NCBI GenBank assembly: GCA_934168275.1
Contig: CAKPNA010000004.1
Location: forward strand, 1 to 64,000
Length of the DNA: 64,000 nucleotides
Reading direction: 5' to 3'
Source of the DNA: an uncultured Bacilli bacterium
GTDB taxonomy: Bacteria > Bacillota_I > Bacilli_A > RF39 > UBA660
In this document: in pieces, positions 26,894-35,295 of the stretch
Layout: every line of letters starts with the position of its first letter
How positions within the stretch are numbered: the stretch's first letter is position 1
Position numbers and translations under genes: made by a program
The notes under the pieces: generated by a model
What the model saw: only the letters and a program-made list of their open reading frames with translations
What the model was told of the DNA's origin: nothing
Database searches by the model: none

Positions 26894-26922
26894 ATTATAC
26901 AATAACGTATTTTCATTGTCAA
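26894..26922 (-). promoter_or_regulatory. recA promoter
   Basis: TTGACA (26917-26922), 17 bp, TATAAT (26894-26899): full consensus on the minus strand. Confidence 0.9.
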
Positions 26923-26984
26923 CACAGTAAAAATTACCATTTATAAAATCTAAATAATAACCCTATCCTAATTTTAAAAAAGTT

Positions 26985-27015
26985 AAAAAAAGATACTGCA
27001 AATTATTTTGCAATA
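26985..27015 (-). terminator. Terminator after pgsA
   Basis: TATTGCAAA-ATAA-TTTGCAGTA stem (9 bp, one wobble) followed by TCTTTTTTT on the minus strand. Confidence 0.75.
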
Positions 27016-27039
27016 CCCATATTTTACTATAAAAACAAA

Positions 27040-27633
27040 TTATTTTGCAGAAATATATTCTTTTGCCATTATATAATACTTAGCACCTGATACAACAGAC
27101 AATACTGCTGCAATAATTAATAAATAATCAGATACTCTAATAGGTATTAATTCAAATGGTAAATTAGAGAAAAACGTTAAAGTTAAACCAACCATTAATG
27201 TAGCAGTTTTTACTTTAGCAATAGGAATAGCTGCAACTGCTTTACCCTTATTGCCAATTAACATTTTAATAGAGTCAACAACAATATCTCTAGCAATTAT
27301 TACAACCGCAATAACCGGACTAATTAACTGATTACAAGCTAAAACAACTAAAACTGTATTAGTTAATAACTTATCACTAATTGCATCAATCATCTTCCCA
27401 AAATCAGTTACCATATTATATTTTCTAGCAATATAACCATCTAAAAAGTCAGTTAAAGATGCAATTATAAATAATACCCCAGCAATAACATACTTAGAAT
27501 CTAATAATACTCTTTTACCAACAGTCCATACCGGGAACTCAATATTAAATTGTTCAAAAGGTACTAACAATAAAATAAGTATTATAACTGACATAATAAT
27601 TCTAGAAATTGTTATTTTATTGGCCTTATTCAT
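27040..27633 (-). CDS. pgsA: CDP-diacylglycerol-glycerol-3-phosphate phosphatidyltransferase
   Basis: Makes phosphatidylglycerol phosphate, the precursor of PG. 197 residues, several membrane helices. It carries the CDP-alcohol phosphotransferase motif spread over about residues 62-88: D-F-L-D-G-Y-I-A-R, then DFGKMIDAISDK. GGAGGAG precedes the ATG. It overlaps the RodZ-like gene by 4 nt (ATGA), as in the ymfM-pgsA pair of Bacillus. Confidence 0.95.
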   Translation of the reverse strand: MNKANKITISRIIMSVIILILLLVPFEQFNIEFPVWTVGKRVLLDSKYVIAGVLFIIASLTDFLDGYIARKYNMVTDFGKMIDAISDKLLTNTVLVVLACNQLISPVIAVVIIARDIVVDSIKMLIGNKGKAVAAIPIAKVKTATLMVGLTLTFFSNLPFELIPIRVSDYLLIIAAVLSVVSGAKYYIMAKEYISAK

Positions 27634-28094
27634 CTTACTCCTCCTATCATATATGTTATATCATTAGAAGTATCATTATTATTTCTATTTAGAAAAAATA
27701 GACAACCTCCAACTAACATAACTATAATTACTCCAATCACTACCATCAACTTCCAATTAGTTTTCTTAGTACTCATACTAGTATAAGGTGATACAACTTC
27801 TTTAACTTCTTTTTGATTCTTAGCTTCCTCAATAGTTTCTATTGGTATTCTAGAAGTAAAATCAAATAAGAACTCATTGAAATCATCTAATATCTTCTCT
27901 GTATCCAATCCTAAATACTTCGCATAATCTTCAATTAATTTCTTTAAAGCAATAACATCTTTAAAATCTTCTTTATTTCCTGACTCTAAACTAATTATTT
28001 GATTTGGTCTTAATTTTAAATCAAGAGCAGCTTCTTCAACCGAGACCCCATTCTCTTCTCTTTTCTCTTTTAATTTATTACCAATATCGTGCAT
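27630..28094 (-). CDS. rodZ: RodZ/YmfM-like cell-shape protein
   Basis: 154 residues: an N-terminal helix-turn-helix of the RodZ type (GNKLKEKREENGVSVEEAALDLKLRP... begins at residue 4), a linker, one membrane helix (about 118-138) and a very short outer tail. It links MreB filaments to the envelope in relatives. The start is the ATG at 28094 with AGGAAGG 5-6 nt before it; the longer frame would run into the RNase P RNA gene. It ends in TGA, evidence for code 11. Confidence 0.85.
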   Translation of the reverse strand: MHDIGNKLKEKREENGVSVEEAALDLKLRPNQIISLESGNKEDFKDVIALKKLIEDYAKYLGLDTEKILDDFNEFLFDFTSRIPIETIEEAKNQKEVKEVVSPYTSMSTKKTNWKLMVVIGVIIVMLVGGCLFFLNRNNNDTSNDITYMIGGVR

Positions 28095-28117
28095 AATATC
28101 CTTCCTAAAATATATAA

Positions 28118-28465
28118 ATATTATCTTATAAGCCACGTTCTGTACCTATAAAAGGCGGCAAACATTTATCTATGATTTCTCATCCATCTTCTGGTTCATT
28201 TCCCATCCAATAGTTCCTCTACCAAAATTTGAGTTTCTCACTTATGGGGTTTACCTCGTTTCACCCTAAACATTTCTATTTAGATTCGTCACTGTGGCAC
28301 TTTAGATATTCGTTTCATAGAATACTCCTTAGAAACAAATAAAGCCGTCAGCCTAAACTGCCTTAAGTTATTTTTTCCTTAAGCATAAACACTACTACCA
28401 TCTCAGATAGTGTGAGCGTGGACTTTCCTCTATAACAATTGTTATAGCGTTTGCCCAGATAATAT
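28118..28465 (-). ncRNA. rnpB: RNase P RNA, type B
   Basis: Catalytic RNA that trims tRNA 5' ends. The minus strand carries the universally conserved GAGGAAAGTCCACGCTC near the 5' end. It also carries GTGCCACAGTGACGAA, GAAACGAGGTAAACCCC, CAAATTTTGGTAGAGGAAC and the closing ACAGAACGTGGCTTATA. These match the Bacillus type-B order. The 5' and 3' ends form a perfect 9-bp P1 (ATATTATCT/AGATAATAT), which sets the limits given. It lies between gpsB and the RodZ-like gene; in Bacillus gpsB and rnpB are also neighbours. Confidence 0.96.
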
Positions 28466-28468
28466 CAT

Positions 28469-28792
28469 TTATTGTTCTTTACCCAAAACAATCTTTTCTA
28501 ATTGTGATATTCTTCTAATAATATCTACGTTAGTAACTTCTTTTTCATCAACTTTTAAAGCTTGTAAGCTTAATTTTAAGTCTCTTACTTCTTGCTTTAA
28601 TTCCTGATTTTCATTAGCAAGTTGTCTCTTATCATTCTCTAAAGCACTAATAATATTATCATACTCATTATAATCACGTATAATAATATCCAAAAACTTA
28701 TCAACTTCTTGCAAACGATAACCACGTGCATCAATTTTAAATTCTTTTTCTAATATATCTTGTTTTGTTAATTCAATATGACCTTGATACAT
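28469..28792 (-). CDS. gpsB: Cell-cycle protein GpsB
   Basis: DivIVA-family coiled-coil adaptor that moves cell-wall synthases between side wall and septum. 107 residues from the ATG at 28792 after GGGGTG. The N-terminal membrane-binding domain reads LTKQDILEKEFKIDARGYR, then EVDKFLDIIIRDY. A coiled coil covers about 40-75. The C-terminal trimerisation helix carries NVDIIRRISQLEKIV. Confidence 0.93.
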   Translation of the reverse strand: MYQGHIELTKQDILEKEFKIDARGYRLQEVDKFLDIIIRDYNEYDNIISALENDKRQLANENQELKQEVRDLKLSLQALKVDEKEVTNVDIIRRISQLEKIVLGKEQ

Positions 28793-28870
28793 ATATTTCA
28801 CCCCTATCACATTAAATAATAAGCAATGACATCACTGTCAAACAAATTATAACATAATTCTATCTAATAG

Positions 28871-29854
28871 TCAAATTAAGTTATTTCTACTCCAAACATT
28901 ATATTTATCACGAGAATATATCTTAATATCTATTGGACTTACAAACTTCATAAATAATAAATCTTCAATAACAATATCCATATCATTACCAAGTTTAAAA
29001 ATATATTCTATTCCATCTAAAAAGTCATCTTTTGAGTCTGATAACTTCCTAATTCTTAAATTATTAGCCATATATACTGTCATACTAGTATTAACAGTTT
29101 TATAATCAATTCTAATAATATCCTCTACTATTAAACTACCACTACCACTTAACTGAAAAGTAATAGGTCTAATCTCTGTCTTAGGAATAATCTTCTTAAG
29201 CATCTTCTTATCCATATAATTAATAACACTACCACGAGATACAATACCCGGAGTATCAACAATAGTTAACTTATCATTAATAACAATATCTATCTTATCT
29301 AAAGTAGTTGAAGGATACATACTCTCTGTAATATTAGGACTCATACTAGTATAATTCTTAATAATCTTATTAAGTAAAGTAGATTTCCCACTATTAGTAT
29401 TACCAACTAAATAAACATATCCTGTCTTATTATATTTATTAATTTTATTATATAAACTATCTAAATTATAATTCTTAATACTACTAACAATCTCTATATC
29501 CACAATACTGTTGATATTCATATTCTCTATATATTTAATAATCTTATAATCTTTAACAGACTTAGGTAATAAATCTCTCTTCGTAATAACTAATAATACT
29601 TTCTTAAACTTACTAAGTAATTCTAAATTTAAATTTAATATATTAACAACATATACTACTAAATCATCTTTATTAATTTTATCTAATATCTTTTCATAAG
29701 AAGAATTATCTCTACTAGTATACTTATAAACACCATAGTTTCTTAACCTAAAACATCTCTCACATAAATCTTTATTAAGATCATCTACATAACCTTCTTT
29801 ATTACTGTCAATATCTTGTAATACTATTCCACATCCACTACACTTCTTAATCAT
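28871..29854 (-). CDS. yqeH: Ribosome-biogenesis GTPase YqeH
   Basis: 30S-assembly GTPase, 327 residues. An N-terminal zinc finger (CSGCG, then CERC) is followed by a circularly permuted GTPase domain. G4 (ITKRDLLP) comes before G1 (GNTNSGKSTLLN) and G3 (DTPG). The C-terminal domain recognises RNA/ribosome. The start overlaps the end of yqeG by 8 nt, the usual yqeG-yqeH pair of Firmicutes. Confidence 0.96.
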   Translation of the reverse strand: MIKKCSGCGIVLQDIDSNKEGYVDDLNKDLCERCFRLRNYGVYKYTSRDNSSYEKILDKINKDDLVVYVVNILNLNLELLSKFKKVLLVITKRDLLPKSVKDYKIIKYIENMNINSIVDIEIVSSIKNYNLDSLYNKINKYNKTGYVYLVGNTNSGKSTLLNKIIKNYTSMSPNITESMYPSTTLDKIDIVINDKLTIVDTPGIVSRGSVINYMDKKMLKKIIPKTEIRPITFQLSGSGSLIVEDIIRIDYKTVNTSMTVYMANNLRIRKLSDSKDDFLDGIEYIFKLGNDMDIVIEDLLFMKFVSPIDIKIYSRDKYNVWSRNNLI

Positions 29855-30374
29855 AATATTTTCCTCTTTTAAAAATACCCTTCTTCTCTAAAGTTTTTAA
29901 TATCTTATGTTCACTAGTCCTACAAAATATTTTTGTAGCAAGACGATCTTTATTTGACATAGGATTAACTAAAATAGTAGTAATGCCTACTCTATTGCCC
30001 CCTAAAATATCTGTCATAACTTGATCCCCAACAATAGCCACATCCGAAATATTATAGTTAAACTTCTTAATAACCTTTAAAAACTTCCCTGCCATAGGCT
30101 TCCTACTATTATAAGAACAATCCACTAATAACGTATCCTTAAAAGGCTTTAATCTATTTTTAGAAGCATTACTAAATATTATAACTTTAAAATCCATATC
30201 TTTTAAATCATTTATAAGATCAATAAGTCTCTTATTAGGCTCTTTCTCTACAAAAGGTACTAAAGTATTCTCTAAATCAAATAGTAAACACTTAATACCA
30301 GACTCTTTTAACTTATCATAATCTATATGATATATACTCTTCTGATATATATCAGGTCTAAATAACTCTATCAT
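29847..30374 (-). CDS. yqeG: YqeG-family HAD phosphatase
   Basis: HAD-superfamily hydrolase of 175 residues from the ATG at 30374 after GGGTG. Motif I is FDLENTLVPF: the second acidic residue is Glu where the family usually has Asp. Motif II is IIFSNAS, and motif III/IV is AIVGDQVMTDILGGNRVG. YqeG is related to phosphatidylglycerophosphate phosphatases and co-occurs with yqeH. Confidence 0.92.
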   Translation of the reverse strand: MIELFRPDIYQKSIYHIDYDKLKESGIKCLLFDLENTLVPFVEKEPNKRLIDLINDLKDMDFKVIIFSNASKNRLKPFKDTLLVDCSYNSRKPMAGKFLKVIKKFNYNISDVAIVGDQVMTDILGGNRVGITTILVNPMSNKDRLATKIFCRTSEHKILKTLEKKGIFKRGKYYD

Positions 30375-30491
30375 TATATCACCCACTCTTTTAATAATTG
30401 TACTAAATTTTCTAACAAATGTCATTAAGTTTTAATTAAAAGAACAACAAAAAAGAGTCATATTAATACAACCCTTATATTTAAATCTAAC

Positions 30492-31232
30492 TTAATCTAA
30501 ACTAACAAGCATTATAGGAGACATCTTTTTAATATTATAAACGATTTTTAAAAAAGATAATAATATAATAAAACTAATAATTCCATATATTATAAATAAC
30601 TGAAATATATCTATAAACACAACACTTGACAAAATATCTAACCATTTCATAGCATTTAAAAAAATATATGAAATAAATATACTAAATATATATATTAACG
30701 AATACGATAAGAAAATAAATAAAAATAACATAAAAATAATTCTTCTATTACTAAAACCTACTAATTTTAATAACGATATATCTTTTTGAATAGAATATAT
30801 AAAGTTTACTGAAAAACTAAAAAATAAAATTACCATTATTACTACACAAACTATCAAAACACATCTTAACATAATATTTGTAATATTAAAATTATTATCA
30901 CTAAATGGTTGAGATGCGAAACTCTGTATTTGGTCTTTATAAGCCAAACGAAACTCTTCAACATCTAAACTCCTCTTAAAAACTAATGTATATTCATCAC
31001 TATCTTTATTAATACTTACAATTCTTTTATCATTTAAAATATTACTTACATCATAGTCTTTAATAAATGTTATAATAGCTGTCCTATATTTCTCATCTTC
31101 TTTTACATTATAATAATTTTTAGTAGAACTATCATATAGAGAACAAAGTATTAAAATAGAAGTAAATAGCAAAGTAAAAATAACAATCTGTTTATATATA
31201 TTCTTGTTATAAAATAATTTAAAAAATATCAT
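30492..31232 (-). CDS. ABC transporter permease, short FtsX-like subunit
   Basis: 246 residues. One N-terminal helix (about 15-32), a periplasm-like outer domain, then three helices (about 122-145, 165-190, 205-230). The cytoplasmic loop has SLLKLVGFSNRRI, the FtsX/MacB coupling-helix signature. It is about half the length of its partner permease. GGGAG overlaps the end of the upstream gene. Probably one half of an asymmetric exporter for peptides or lipids; the substrate is unknown. Confidence 0.75.
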   Translation of the reverse strand: MIFFKLFYNKNIYKQIVIFTLLFTSILILCSLYDSSTKNYYNVKEDEKYRTAIITFIKDYDVSNILNDKRIVSINKDSDEYTLVFKRSLDVEEFRLAYKDQIQSFASQPFSDNNFNITNIMLRCVLIVCVVIMVILFFSFSVNFIYSIQKDISLLKLVGFSNRRIIFMLFLFIFLSYSLIYIFSIFISYIFLNAMKWLDILSSVVFIDIFQLFIIYGIISFIILLSFLKIVYNIKKMSPIMLVSLD

Positions 31233-31234
31233 AG

Positions 31235-32467
31235 TTAGTCTCCCATTAAAAATACAAGTGATTTATTTTTCTTTATCCTTTTAAATAATAATATTACTAT
31301 CAAAAAGGTTATTAACAACAAGAATAAATAATATAATAATATCCCAAATAGAGATAATCTTATTGTTAAAACACTAAAATTAGGATCATTAGACATAAAA
31401 CTATTTGCTAAAGTAATTACACCAAAAGAAATCATAAGAGAAATAAGTAAAGATAAAGTAATTATTATAAAATATTGAATCATATAAATCTTTTTTATAC
31501 TCTTAGTATCATATCCTAGTACTTGATAAAGAGCTATATCCTTTTTCGATTCAGATAATGCTATTCTTATAAAATAAAATACACAACCTATAGAAGTCAA
31601 CCCAATTATTATCGTGGCAATATTTATTATTTCAAAGATAGTTTCATATAAACTTAAATCCATCTCAGGAATATATGTCTTATAACCAATATCTTCTATC
31701 TGCCTTCTAACTTCGTTAACGTTCTTATATTTATCAACTAGCACTTCTACTTCTAAATCATCATAGTTAACTCTTGTTTTTAAATATTCATCACTATATA
31801 TAGTTTCTGATTCATCTAAAACCTTATTAAATAACTCTACACTAATAAAACACTTATTATAACCTATCAATTCTTTTTCAGAATCAAAAGTACCTACTAG
31901 TTTCAAATCATAATCATATACATTACGTACTTCTCTATCTTTTTCAGAAATAACATAAAGCTGTTTAAACTGCATATGCAATTTATTACCGATTTTATCA
32001 TTCATTTTAACATATTTACTTTTATCATGCTCACTTGTCCAATCTCCACCAATCATATAGTTTGGACAAACAACATCATACATATCTTTAATATCTCTAC
32101 CACTTAAAATATTATAATCAAACCCATCATAATCTCCATAGAACTCAACATTATATCCCGCTAAATTAGCTTGCACCATAAGTTTAGTATTATCTTTAAA
32201 AATATTACTTATATGTTTATTATTTAATTTATTTAAATCAGATACAACTTCATCATAACTCTTATTATTAGTATTAACTTGTATTAATTTAAAATTATAA
32301 TCCTTATTTAACCAATTATCTATAAAATTATAAAAAGAGTTCTTAAACGAAAAGAAACAACATATTAAAAACATAAATAAAGCAAAAATAAATACCATAA
32401 TCTTAGTTTTATATTTTTTTCCTTTTATATTAGATAATGCTAATTTTAGCAAATAAGAACACCTCAT
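31235..32467 (-). CDS. ABC transporter permease, FtsX/MacB-like
   Basis: 410 residues: N-terminal helix (about 24-45), a large outer domain of about 220 residues, then three helices near the C-terminus. The coupling segment is KKDIALYQVLGYDTKSIKKIY. Its ATG overlaps the ATPase stop by 4 nt (ATGA) and it is 2 bp ahead of the second permease. The three genes form one exporter. Confidence 0.8.
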   Translation of the reverse strand: MRCSYLLKLALSNIKGKKYKTKIMVFIFALFMFLICCFFSFKNSFYNFIDNWLNKDYNFKLIQVNTNNKSYDEVVSDLNKLNNKHISNIFKDNTKLMVQANLAGYNVEFYGDYDGFDYNILSGRDIKDMYDVVCPNYMIGGDWTSEHDKSKYVKMNDKIGNKLHMQFKQLYVISEKDREVRNVYDYDLKLVGTFDSEKELIGYNKCFISVELFNKVLDESETIYSDEYLKTRVNYDDLEVEVLVDKYKNVNEVRRQIEDIGYKTYIPEMDLSLYETIFEIINIATIIIGLTSIGCVFYFIRIALSESKKDIALYQVLGYDTKSIKKIYMIQYFIIITLSLLISLMISFGVITLANSFMSNDPNFSVLTIRLSLFGILLYYLFLLLITFLIVILLFKRIKKNKSLVFLMGD

Positions 32468-33135
32468 AACTTCTCCTCTTCTATTTGTCCATCATTAATT
32501 TTATATAAAACATCTGCATACTTCTTTATAATAGGATTATGACTAACTACAATAACCGTTTTCCCATGCCCACTAATGTCCTTTAAGATATTTAATACTT
32601 CTACTTCATTTGACGAATCTAAATTACCGGTTGGTTCATCCGCAATAATTATATCAGGATTATTAATTAATGCTCTAGCAATTGCCACTCGCTGTTGTTC
32701 TCCTCCGGACAAAGCTCTAGGTTTATGATCTTTTCTATCAATTATTTCTAATTTTTTCATTATATCTAAAGCCTTATTTTTTCTTTCAACATTATCAATT
32801 CTCTTATCAATATACGTAGGTAATATAACATTTTCATAAGCAGTTAAGTTTTTATTTAAATAAAATGATTGAAATACAAACCCTATTTTAAAACCTCTTA
32901 TTTTAGATTTTTCTAAATCGCTTAATTTTTTTACATTAATATTATCTAAATAATAATCACCATCATCAAAGTCATCTAAAAGGCCAAGAATATTTACTAA
33001 CGTACTTTTACCACTTCCACTTCTTCCCATAATTGCATAAAACTTCCCCTTTTCAAAGTTAACAGAAATATTTTTTAAAATATGCAACTTCCCATAAGAA
33101 GTATTATATGACTTATTTACATTAATTAGTTTCAC
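32464..33135 (-). CDS. ABC transporter ATP-binding protein (LolD/MacB type)
   Basis: 223 residues. Walker A is GRSGSGKST, the Q-loop follows in FVFQSFYL, the ABC signature is LSGGEQQRVAIARAL, Walker B is IIIADEPTGNLD and the switch is SHNP. The ADEPTGNLD form is characteristic of the MacB/LolD/BceA class. The start codon is GTG, 7 nt after AAAGGAG; an adjacent ATG is out of frame. It is the first gene of the exporter operon. Confidence 0.92.
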   Translation of the reverse strand: MKLINVNKSYNTSYGKLHILKNISVNFEKGKFYAIMGRSGSGKSTLVNILGLLDDFDDGDYYLDNINVKKLSDLEKSKIRGFKIGFVFQSFYLNKNLTAYENVILPTYIDKRIDNVERKNKALDIMKKLEIIDRKDHKPRALSGGEQQRVAIARALINNPDIIIADEPTGNLDSSNEVEVLNILKDISGHGKTVIVVSHNPIIKKYADVLYKINDGQIEEEKL

Positions 33136-33356
33136 ATCGAATCTCCTTTACTAATTTATAAAATCTTAAACATTAATTCTTCAAAAAACAAATTTACTAA
33201 GCTTACATCTATAAGAATAGTAATAATTGAACAATAATTCTTCTTAATATTTAAATTCTAAACACAATATATCATTTACTATTAAAAAATAAAATAACTT
33301 GTTAAGTATAAAAGCAAGAAAAAATAAAGAATAATTTAGGAATAATCAAAGAACAA
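33136..33356. other. AT-rich intergenic stretch, no gene seen
   Basis: About 220 bases between the ABC exporter and the XRE gene terminator. It must contain the exporter promoter, but no convincing -10/-35 pair stands out. No small ORF with a ribosome-binding site was found. Confidence 0.5.
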
Positions 33357-33390
33357 TTAAAAAAAAGTTAAATTAATAAAAACTTAACTT
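33357..33390 (-). terminator. Terminator after the XRE regulator
   Basis: AAGTTAA pairs with TTAACTT on the minus strand and is followed by TTTTTTTT. Confidence 0.7.
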
Positions 33391-33405
33391 ACTTCTTAAT
33401 TTAAT

Positions 33406-34164
33406 TTAATAAAATAATCTATTATTACTAAAAACTTTTTTAATTAAAAATTTCATTTCCAATGTTTTAACTTCATTATCTACTATATAACTAACTTTTA
33501 TAATTAATTGTTTACCATCTAAATTCTCTTTTTTTGTAATCATTAATTCATCAGACAAGTTAACATTTATACTTTGTAAATATTCATTTAATGTTATATC
33601 TCTCTCTTTAGTATCAGTTATATCTCCAACCCTATATAGTAATATTTTATCCATGTAAATAGCTGTCTCATAATTTGAAGAACTAATTTTAGAAGTATTA
33701 GATACAATATTAGATAATGAAATATTTAATCTATCAGGCATCTCAACTATACTTCCATTAATGCTATACTCTTGATTAGTTTTTTCAATACTATAATAAT
33801 TAAACTTCCCATTATTATTTATATAAAATATAAATAGCAAAATAAATAACACCAAAAATATTATTAAAAAAGTTAGTAAAATAGAAAAATATTTATTAGC
33901 AAACTCTAAAACACGTTCTCTAATATTCAATTTATTATCATTAAAATTATTATTATAAATGTCATCAATAGATACATTAAATATTTTATTTAATTTAAGA
34001 ATATTTTCTTCATTTGGCAACGTCATACCATTTTCCCACTTGCTTATTGCATTACTATTGATATTTAATTTATCTGCTAACTGCGTCTGTGTCATATTAT
34101 TTTTTTCTCTTAGTTCTAGTATTATTTGCCCATAAACACGTTTCTTTTCTTCCCTATAACTCAA
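33406..34164 (-). CDS. XRE-family regulator with membrane-anchored sensor tail
   Basis: 252 residues. A Cro/CI-type helix-turn-helix lies at about 12-66 (TQTQLADKLNINSNAISKWENG). One membrane helix follows (about 95-116). The remaining 135 residues lie outside, beginning with FYINNNGKFNYY. The start codon is TTG, 7 nt after GGAGG. It lies directly upstream of the MacB-type exporter and divergent from the SigK-like gene. I infer a one-component envelope-stress or drug sensor controlling the exporter. Confidence 0.75.
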   Translation of the reverse strand: MSYREEKKRVYGQIILELREKNNMTQTQLADKLNINSNAISKWENGMTLPNEENILKLNKIFNVSIDDIYNNNFNDNKLNIRERVLEFANKYFSILLTFLIIFLVLFILLFIFYINNNGKFNYYSIEKTNQEYSINGSIVEMPDRLNISLSNIVSNTSKISSSNYETAIYMDKILLYRVGDITDTKERDITLNEYLQSINVNLSDELMITKKENLDGKQLIIKVSYIVDNEVKTLEMKFLIKKVFSNNRLFY

Positions 34165-34280
34165 AATACTACCTCCACTTCATTAATCATCTAGTAAAAC
34201 AATTATATCAAACCTCCAACAAAAAGTCATTAATCAAATAAACATATTTTATCATTTATATCTATATAATTTATTAGGAT

Positions 34281-34988
34281 GTGATATATTTGTTATTTAA
34301 TATACTAAACTATATAGCTCAAAACTTAATGTTCTTTACTGGTTCTTATTCTAATAATGTTTTCCCTGAACCTTTACCAAAAGAATTAGAAGAAGAATAT
34401 ATAACTAAAGCCTGCAATGGTGATAAAGAAGCCAGAAATAAATTAATTGAACACAATCTAAGACTAGTTGCCCATATCGTTAAGAAATTTGAAACCAAAG
34501 AGTATGATGTAGATGACTTAATAGGTATTGGTACTATCGGTTTAATTAAAGGTATCGATACTTATTCTCCTAATAAAAAAGTAAAACTAACTACTTATGC
34601 TGCTAAATGTGCTGAAAACGAAATATTAATGTACTTTCGAGCTGACAAAAAGAATAATTCTAATATAAGTATTTATGATGAAATAAGTTATGACAAAGAA
34701 GGTAATAAAATAACTATCTTAGATATTCTCAAAACACCTGATCCTGACTTTACTGATGAAATATATAAAAAAGATAACATTAAACTATTAAAACAATATA
34801 TAAACCTACTAAGTAAAAGAGAAAAAGAAATCTTAATCGATAGATATGGCTTAGATGGTAAAGATGAATTAACTCAAAAAGAAATAGCCAAAAAACTCCA
34901 TATCTCAAGAAGTTATGTATCTAGAATTGAAAAAAGAGCTACCACTAAAATATTAAGAGAATTCATTAAAAACAACAAAAATAATTGA
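34281..34988 (+). CDS. sigK: SigK-like RNA polymerase sigma factor with pro-sequence
   Basis: 235 residues, one of the few plus-strand genes. It matches the mother-cell sporulation factor sigma-K closely: ARNKLIEHNLRLVAHIVKKFE (about 51-71), DDLIGIGTIGLIKGID and ISRSYVSRIEKRA. The hydrophobic N-terminal 20-odd residues ending TGSYSNNVFPEPLP line up with the pro-sequence that SpoIVFB removes from pro-sigma-K (VSYVKNNAFPQPLS in Bacillus). The annotated start is GTG at 34281, immediately after AGGAT. A TTG at 34290 has better spacing and would give a 20-residue pro-sequence. The TGA stop overlaps the -35 box of the next gene. Confidence 0.88.
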   Translation: MIYLLFNILNYIAQNLMFFTGSYSNNVFPEPLPKELEEEYITKACNGDKEARNKLIEHNLRLVAHIVKKFETKEYDVDDLIGIGTIGLIKGIDTYSPNKKVKLTTYAAKCAENEILMYFRADKKNNSNISIYDEISYDKEGNKITILDILKTPDPDFTDEIYKKDNIKLLKQYINLLSKREKEILIDRYGLDGKDELTQKEIAKKLHISRSYVSRIEKRATTKILREFIKNNKNN

Positions 34989-35013
34989 CAAGCCCTTATA
35001 TTTATAGTAATAT
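34985..35013 (+). promoter_or_regulatory. Promoter of the L28-like gene
   Basis: TTGACA (34985-34990), 17 bp, TAATAT (35008-35013). The -35 overlaps the sigma-factor stop codon. Confidence 0.8.
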
Positions 35014-35044
35014 TAAAATGCGTGTATTTTGAGGAGGGACAATT

Positions 35045-35215
35045 ATGGCAAAGAAAGAAACAAGCAAGAAAACAAAAAAAGTTAATAACAGACCTAACTG
35101 CTTAAAAATAACAAAAAGAGCACAAAAAGTTAATTTACAAACTGTAACTTTAGCAGATGGAACAAAAGTAAGAACAAGTGCTAGAGAAGCAAGAACTGCA
35201 AAGAAAAATAAATAA
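35045..35215 (+). CDS. rpmB: Ribosomal protein bL28, short and without zinc cysteines
   Basis: 56 residues, slightly shorter than the usual 61-64. The pattern N-N-R, K-R, N-L-Q-x-V, D-G-T-K-V-R and S-A-R-x-A-R aligns along the length of bL28 of Bacilli. The usual N-terminal CxxTGK segment is replaced by a Lys-rich stretch (MAKKETSKKTKK). Its single Cys does not form a zinc pair. GGAGGG lies 7 nt before the ATG, and a consensus promoter and a strong terminator make it a single-gene unit. It is below usual ORF length cut-offs. The alternative is an unrelated small basic protein. Confidence 0.75.
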   Translation: MAKKETSKKTKKVNNRPNCLKITKRAQKVNLQTVTLADGTKVRTSAREARTAKKNK

Positions 35216-35249
35216 CTATATATTAAAACACTAATATATAGTTTTTTTA
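35214..35249 (+). terminator. Terminator after the L28-like gene
   Basis: AACTATATATTA pairs with TAATATATAGTT (12 bp) and is followed by TTTTT. Confidence 0.85.
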
Positions 35250-35255
35250 TGCACT

Positions 35256-35290
35256 AAAAAACTTCACGATTTATGTTTCGTGAAGTTTTA
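35256..35290 (-). terminator. Terminator after the YfcC-type transporter
   Basis: AAACTTCACGA pairs with TCGTGAAGTTT on the minus strand, followed by TTTAG. It lies just past the transporter stop. Confidence 0.75.
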
Positions 35291-35295
35291 ATATT

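Noticed and set aside
26864..26940. SOS (LexA/DinR) box at recA
   Set aside because: No GAAC-N4-GTTC-like palindrome around the promoter.
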